Assembly: GCA_021464245.1 (NCBI GenBank)
Contig: JADCRB010000008.1
Location: 495,590-559,589, forward strand
Length of the DNA stretch: 64,000 nucleotides
Source of the DNA: Carallia brachiata
Taxonomy: Eukaryota; Streptophyta; Magnoliopsida; Malpighiales; Rhizophoraceae
Reading direction: 5' to 3'
The notes under the pieces were generated by a model, which did no database searches, was not told the DNA's origin, and worked only from the letters and a program-made list of their open reading frames with translations. The translations under genes and the position numbers were made by a program. Positions 58,041 through 64,000 of the stretch are shown piece by piece (the first letter of the stretch is position 1; the number at the start of each line of letters is the position of its first letter).

Positions 58041-59290
58041 CCCAAAAAAATAGTTATGTACGGGTCGCGTCGATTTTTACAAATCCAAAATTCTAGCTGG
58101 ATCAGATTCCTCCACTGTTATAGGATTTTTAGAGATATCAATCTACTTCACAATTTATTTCGATTTCCCTCTAATTCTAGTCTAATTCAAACTGAAATTA
58201 AGGTCATCCCTAAATGGCATCTATTAGCAGTAAAATCTCGTAAATCGGCCAAATTTGACAAGCCCTGCTTAGTCTTTTATTTGGGCTGTAGTCAGACATC
58301 ACCCATTCTTTTCTTTTTTTTTTTCTTCAACACCATTATACAGTTTAATACGAAAAAAACATATAATTAATTTAATAATTTATTTATTTTTTATTTTAAT
58401 ATATTTTTTATAATCAAATAATTTAAATTTTAATTTACTAATTTTATACATACTACCGTATATTGTAAAAACTTTTCGTTTTCTCTTTTGCTTTGTACCG
58501 CAAACAGACATCACGAATTCCAAAGATGTTTCCCTTTTCCTGGTTTGGAGGTCAGGGGTTGATTTGATGATGTTTTCTTTTTTTCTTTTTTTTTTTTTTC
58601 ACATTTTGGGATTGAGAGGAGATCATATTCATATTCATAAGCGAGAAGTCATGCGAATAATGTGACGGTCCAATTACAAAAGAATCTGCTTTTATGCAAC
58701 CAATCATGAATATTGTGGATTTGACCCCACCCTCCCGGCCCACCCCACCACCCCCAACAGCCTTGAGCACCGCCGCGCTTACTCGCAAACTTGCAAGGTT
58801 GGACCTCGAGGGGCCATTCCGGCACTTACGGTCCCTCCCTGTTTATAATTATGCAGCGAAGATGGGTCCGTTATCGTACAATATACGCAAACGCGTACTA
58901 AAGTAAGACGAGCGGGAGACCAATGAGTTTAATTTATTGGTGCTATGGCCGTTACTAAAGTTAAAAGTTTCGAGTTATAATTCAGCAACAATTAATTAAT
59001 TATAAATTTAAGTGCACGTCAAAGTATTCAATAAAATTAAATTTACGTCTAATCATACAAAATCACGAATAGTCCAATATTTTGTTAGACAATTCGGGAT
59101 TTGTTCTCTAAAGTTTGCCGAAATCGATACAATTTTTATGACAGATTTAAAAAGTATTATCCCAATGTCTCATTTTAGTCACCAAGCTTTTACCATATAT
59201 ATTGAACATCGCGTGGAGGCTAGAGTTTAATTAAACGTGCCTCGGGCACCATTACCAGTTGCGCGCCAAACAATTTGAAGTAACACTGAA

Positions 59291-59669
59291 AGTGTGTTTG
59301 GAGTGCGAGGAAAAGAGGGGAAAGAACGGAAAAAGAGGAGAAAAAGAAGGAAAGTGAAGAGAAAATAAAATTATTTGGAGTGATAAAAAAAGTTGAGAGA
59401 AAGAAAATATGTGAAAGAAAATGTGAATATTGTGAGAGAAAAAGTAGAGAGAAAATAAAATTGTTTGGAGTGGTAGAAAAAAATGAAAGAAAGAAAGTAT
59501 GGTAAAAGAAAAGGTAAATAGTAATTTGTGAGAGAAAAAGTAAAGAGAAAATAAAGTTGTTTGAAATGGTATAAAAAGTGAGGAGAAAGAAAAGTGAGAA
59601 AGAAAAATAAATGGTAATAATTATACTTTTCTTTTCCCCCAATTTTCCCTCAGCAGACCAAACACAACG
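59291..59669. mobile_element. MITE-like element with internal GAGAGAAAA repeats
   Basis: The left end GTGTGTTTGGAGTGCGAGG and the right end CAGCAGACCAAACACAAC are inverted and imperfect. The interior has three diverged ~95-bp units built on GAGAGAAAATAAAATTGTTT and GGAGTGGTA. The long minus-strand frame here is just this repeat read through without stops. Confidence 0.6.
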
Positions 59670-60176
59670 TGAGTTTTCTCCAAAAGATAATAAAATATTC
59701 AATTTAAAAATTTAAATTATTAGATAACTTTAAAATTGAATATTATATTAAATTTTAACAGGTCAAATGGTAGCATGCACATTCGTCTGATGTTATAAAG
59801 TATTCTTACAGACCATATAAATTTTTTTTTCCTTTTTTTTGTATTTCATCGAAAATTTAAACCCAGTCTCCATTTTATTTGTCGGTCGGATTTAAATTAA
59901 CAATACTGAGTAAGAGGCCCATGCCGTTGATAAATAAGAAAATATCAGAATTTTTCGTATTTGATGGAACGCATAAAGTTTGTAGGCTAAAGTGAAAAAA
60001 TATAAACCAAAACTACTATTATGAGCCAAATTAGAACAGTAAATGAGTTTTGAAAACATAAGATCCATTTTAGAATCATTACTACGGGAAGAGTTATCGA
60101 CAATATAAAAAAAAAAAAAAAAATCAGAAATCATGTCCAAGGGATTACACCCATACACGCCTATTGACACACACAC

Positions 60177-60179
<3 letters not shown>

Positions 60180-60209
<30 letters not shown>
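60180..60209. repeat. TA microsatellite
   Basis: About 14 TA units next to an ACACAC/GTATATG stretch. Confidence 0.85.
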
Positions 60210-62182
60210 ACAAGGCAATTTTTAGAAAAAGCTATTCCTTATTTCACTTTTCTTATTAATTCTATCTCCTTTTTTTAGAAAATATTAATTTGAGATGCCA
60301 AAAAATTTTGTAATTCAACCAATTAATTTTTTAAAATGTTACTTTAACACCAACAAAATGTTACTTTTCTAAAACGTTATTTTGAGCTTCAATATGAATA
60401 AAAACTGCCTTATCAATAAAAACGACCACTTCTTAATTACTCATTAATTTCAAATGTTGTCAATTTATTCAATCAAAAACAACAATCTCTTAATTACTCA
60501 TTAATTTTGAATTAAAATTGTCTTATAAAGACTCATGCACTGGCTCATTAATTTTAAAAATTGCAACTCATTAGTCATTAACTTTTAATTGCCTTAACAA
60601 TTAACTCCTTTACTGACTTACAAAGATTTTCCCATATTATTTGTTTTTAAAAATTTTCAATTATGGGTGCTATCTCGCATAGTTCATGAAGAATAAATAT
60701 TAAAATGAACTACAATACGAAAATCTCTTAAACGAAACAAACATCTCACAAAATTAAAGTGTATTAGTTAGAGTTTGACAATTCAGATACAAGAGAAATA
60801 AAAAAGTTGGTAAAAGATAACAGAATTGTTGAGACCCTAAACTGCAATTAAGAAATTTTAACAAATGTATCCTAAATCATACTCAATTATGTTATAATTC
60901 GCGCAACACGCAAATTAAATTTTATTGTGGGTATATATGTACGTACGTCCAAGGTTCGGAGCCTATTTTTTGGCCATGCAATAATTCGAACGGTACTTCC
61001 ATAAAGACATGAAGAAAATTTCAAAAACATCACATCGCACGAGTAGGGACAAAAAAAAAAAGAAAACAATATCAAAATCTCAAACAATAGTATATTTTTT
61101 GGGTCAAAAATACATTAAAAAAATGAATAAATTCAATAGATCGATCAAACTACAAAACCTCAATGATCTTGTGACCATCTTTAATGACTCCAAACCGTGT
61201 ACTAATCTGTAAAGGCGAGGTATTATGTGAATTGATGAAAACGCGTAAGATGAATATTTAAATTTTTAATTATGCGTTGTCCACAATTTTTTTTCTTTGA
61301 ATTAGAAAATAATTTTATTATATCATTAAAAGAACATCATTAAATAAGTATAAGTTAATAAGAAACAAATCAAAACCAAGATTTTTCTACTATTTTAATG
61401 GGTTGTTTCAAGAAAAATAAAAAAATAAAAAATAATTAACTATAGCATATATGCGACTTTCTGCGTCTCTTAAAGTTGCTAAATAAATTTTCTCTCGTTA
61501 AAATTAGAAACTGCTCGTAATGAGAAGATGGACTGGACTGACAGCATCGATGGTCCCATCGCAAGCCCCAACAAATAGGCAAATGAACTTTATTCTTCCA
61601 TGCCATATGCTCCGTTGTCATCCACCACCATTTTTTTTTTGTTATTATGCGATAATAATCATGGCAAAATGCACCAAAAAAAAAAAAAAAAAAAACTAGA
61701 AAACAAAAATTTTTTGTTTAAAATTTTGTCTTATATTACGAAATTTTAAAAAATTTAATTATTATGATATTTTTTGTAATAAAAAATATACATTTTATTA
61801 TTTTTTATTAAAAAATGTAGTAATAATTATAAAAAAATTAAAATTTTATTACAATTAAACTAAATTTTCGGACAAAAAATTTTCTGAATTATAGTGGGAC
61901 TTTAAATAAAAAAAAAGTGATGAATGATGGCCAAGCGTAAAGCAAAGGGGGACCCAACATTACCTTGTATCATTGTGGACAAAACTATTGTCAATATAGC
62001 ATATGTACTTAAAACTCAAAAAATTACCCAATGGAGAAGAAAGAACCCAACTCCAATGCCCAAACAAAAAAGCTGCCATCCTTACATAGCTGGCAACAGC
62101 TTTTGTTCTTAGCTCCTCCAGTTATTGCTCACGCGTCCCCCCCACCCCCACCATACCCTTCATTTCATAGCCATTTCCTTCC
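60210..62182. other. AT-rich spacer and XTH 5' flank
   Basis: No gene recognised. It is dominated by A/T tracts (for example 61,676-61,696). From about 62,120 the sequence becomes C-rich (CCCCCCCACCCCCACC), ahead of the XTH TATA box. Confidence 0.5.
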
Positions 62183-62190
62183 TATATAAA
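62183..62190 (+). promoter_or_regulatory. TATA box of the XTH gene
   Basis: CCTATATAAATACC lies about 130 bases upstream of the first ATG of the XTH frame (62,320), in a normal promoter position with a leader of about 100 bases. Confidence 0.7.
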
Positions 62191-62319
62191 TACCGTTCTC
62201 CAGCATAAACCCTACCATCATCATCATCCATCCATCACTGCATTCACAAATTCACGATCTTTCTTCCTTTTGGTATTCTCTTTTAAATCTATTCTGTGAT
62301 TTCTATCAGAAATTAAAAC

Positions 62320-63678
62320 ATGGATTTTTCTTATAAGAGCTTTCTGTGCTTGTGCTGGTGAGTTCAATGCTTGTGGTGGCTGCTTCAGCAAATTTCTATC
62401 AAGATTTTGACTTAACATGGGGTGGCCAACGTGCAAAGATATTCAATGGAGGCCAGCTTCTTTCTCTGTCCCTGGACAAGGTTTCTGGGTCTGGGTTCCA
62501 GTCCAAGAAAGAGTATTTGTTTGGGAGGATTGATATGCAGCTCAAACTTGTTGCTGGCAACTCTGCTGGCACTGTGACTGCCTACTACGTATGTACAAAG
62601 CAACCAGCCAAAAAAAAAAAAAACCCAAAAAAATATAAAACAGTGCTTACTTTTGCAAATTTTGATAGATATCTAACCATAAAATAGTCACTTTCAAACA
62701 GAATGAGTAGGTCACGAGAATAGCTGTTCAAAAAAAAAGTAGGTCACGAGAATTATTATTGTTGTTGGCTTATATTGCATAATACGTAAAATAGGAATTC
62801 TGTGAATTTGGTATGCTAAAATATGCCACAAAAGATAACTCATTTATGTTTTTTTTAAAATTGATTTGCAGTTGTCTTCGCAAGGGCCAACACATGACGA
62901 GATCGACTTCGAGTTCTTGGGAAACCTTAGCGGTAACCCTTATATTTTGCACACCAATGTATTTACTCAAGGAAAAGGAAACAGAGAGCAACAATTCTAT
63001 CTCTGGTTTGACCCCACCAGAAACTTTCACACTTACTCCATTATCTGGAAGCCTCAGCACATAATGTAAGAGAATATCCTCGTTACCTTATTTTCTCTTA
63101 CTTACTCATCGTCATAGTTTGGACCTTCTAATTTGAAATTTTAAGTATCTAAATTTTTTTTAAATGGTATTTAGCAACCCCCTTCAAATGATTTCAAGTC
63201 TCTCAAAGTAACACCAAAAAATTTAAAATTTTTTAAATGTAACAGTCACACTCCCAATAAGAGCTATATATATATTGTTTCTAATGCAATAATTGCCTGT
63301 ACTTTCAGCTTCTTGGTGGACAATATCCCAATAAGGGTGTTCAAAAATGCTGAAAAAATTGGAGTCCCTTTCCCCAAGAACCAACCTATGCGAATTTACT
63401 CTAGTCTCTGGAATGCTGATGACTGGGCCACAAGGGGTGGACTGGTGAAAACTGACTGGACAAAGGCACCCTTTACCGCATACTACAGGAACTTTAAATC
63501 TACTAGCTATTCACAGTCTGGAAATTCATTTTCTGGCGGTGCATGGGAAACCAATGAACTTGACGCTCCTAGCCGAAGACGACTGAGATGGGTTCAAAAA
63601 TATTACATGATTTACAATTACTGCACTGACTTCAAGCGCTTCCCACAAGGCTTCCCTCCAGAGTGCAGAAGATTCTAA
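62320..63678 (+). CDS. xyloglucan endotransglucosylase/hydrolase (XTH)
   Basis: Cell-wall GH16 enzyme that cuts and rejoins xyloglucan. The three exons are 62320-62588, 62872-63065 and 63309-63678, all GT-AG. From residue ~20 it reads [20 protein letters not shown]. The catalytic motif [10 protein letters not shown] opens exon 2 (nucleophile Glu ~100, acid/base Glu ~104), followed by the usual N-glycosylation site NLS (~108-110). The substrate-cleft block is [10 protein letters not shown], and the C-terminal XET_C domain keeps its cysteines (NYC, PPEC). Length would be 277 residues, typical of the group containing Arabidopsis XTH22-25. The frame from ATG 62,320 (MDFSYKSF) and the frame of the rest of the signal peptide ([15 protein letters not shown]) differ by one base near 62,344, probably a missing T. 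An ATG at 62,367 would give only a short leader. AATAAA at 63,872-63,877 is the likely poly(A) signal. Confidence 0.93.
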
Positions 63679-64000
63679 AATATGGAGATGCAACCTTTGT
63701 CATATACATATAGCCCCACATTTTCCTGATTCATTTATCAGTTCCTCTGTTCTCATGTGCACTTGATTCGGCTGGATGCTAGGCGGAAAAATAAATTGAA
63801 TTCTTTGTTTCTTGTTCTTTGTATGTCAACTTGTGATGATGTTATATAATGTCGTCAATTCTATGTCAGGCAATAAAATTTCATGTTGAAGTTATAATTA
63901 TCCCTAAAATGCTGTTGGTAACTTCTTTTTTATTTAAAATTCTTCCGCGCATGCCTGATCTCTGAGGTGAGATGTTAAAAGAAATTAAGGGCCCTAGTGA
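63679..64000. other. XTH 3' untranslated region and flank
   Basis: Terminator region of the XTH gene with AATAAA at 63,872-63,877. Nothing else recognised up to the window edge. Confidence 0.6.

Noticed and set aside
59220..59702. 160-codon minus-strand frame rich in Phe/Leu/Ser
   Set aside because: It is the AG-rich internal repeat of a MITE-like element read on the pyrimidine strand.

Overview
This is plant nuclear DNA, and almost certainly from a eudicot. The evidence is multi-exon genes with short exons and GT-AG introns, long AT-rich spacers full of poly-A/T tracts and AT/GA/ATT microsatellites, MITE-like palindromes, and plant-only families (KIN-12 phragmoplast kinesin, Tic22, XTH, phytocystatin, PRD1). 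The species cannot be fixed from the sequence alone. No organellar, viral, CRISPR, rRNA or convincing tRNA features were seen. Exon borders were placed by hand from splice sites and from remembered family proteins, without alignment software.

Layout. (1) 1-12.7 kb is a degenerate region. It holds a decayed minus-strand copy of a KIN-12A/B (PAKRP1-type) kinesin (about 1.3-7.3 kb), one kinesin motor exon in the opposite orientation (7.6 kb), a triplicated ~208-bp repeat, a duplicated ~227-bp repeat, and exon-like coiled-coil modules that I cannot name (8.8-11.5 kb). (2) 13.1-20.8 kb, minus: intact 15-exon beta-adaptin shared by the AP-1/AP-2 clathrin adaptors. (3) 22.7-23.1 kb, plus: intronless secreted cystatin resembling Arabidopsis CYS2. 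(4) 23.9-31.3 kb, minus: SEC23, the COPII coat GTPase activator, 12 exons. (5) 33.1-38.2 kb, plus: PRD1, a meiotic double-strand-break factor, 9 exons. (6) 38.8-44.5 kb, minus: a ~1,000-residue acidic protein with a single N-terminal C2H2 zinc finger and no known function. (7) 44.5-49.5 kb: spacer with MITE-like elements and a LINE RNase H relic. (8) 49.5-52.4 kb, plus: Tic22-like chloroplast import protein, 7 exons. (9) 52.4-62.3 kb: gene-poor AT-rich spacer with several palindromic elements. (10) 62.3-63.7 kb, plus: a three-exon xyloglucan endotransglucosylase/hydrolase (XTH).

The genes are unrelated housekeeping or tissue genes, and no pathway links them. Two (beta-adaptin, SEC23) are vesicle-coat subunits, but their proximity looks coincidental.

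The most striking property of the window is a set of small frame breaks inside otherwise well-conserved exons with perfect splice sites: one in SEC23, six in PRD1, one or more in the C2H2 gene, one in the XTH signal peptide and one in Tic22. Nearly all read as one missing base in a short homopolymer run, while beta-adaptin (2.7 kb coding) and the 2-kb exon of the C2H2 gene have none. I read this mainly as consensus undercalling, with real pseudogenisation of PRD1 as the alternative. The kinesin copy differs: it has in-frame stops, missing exons and an inversion, and is a true pseudogene.
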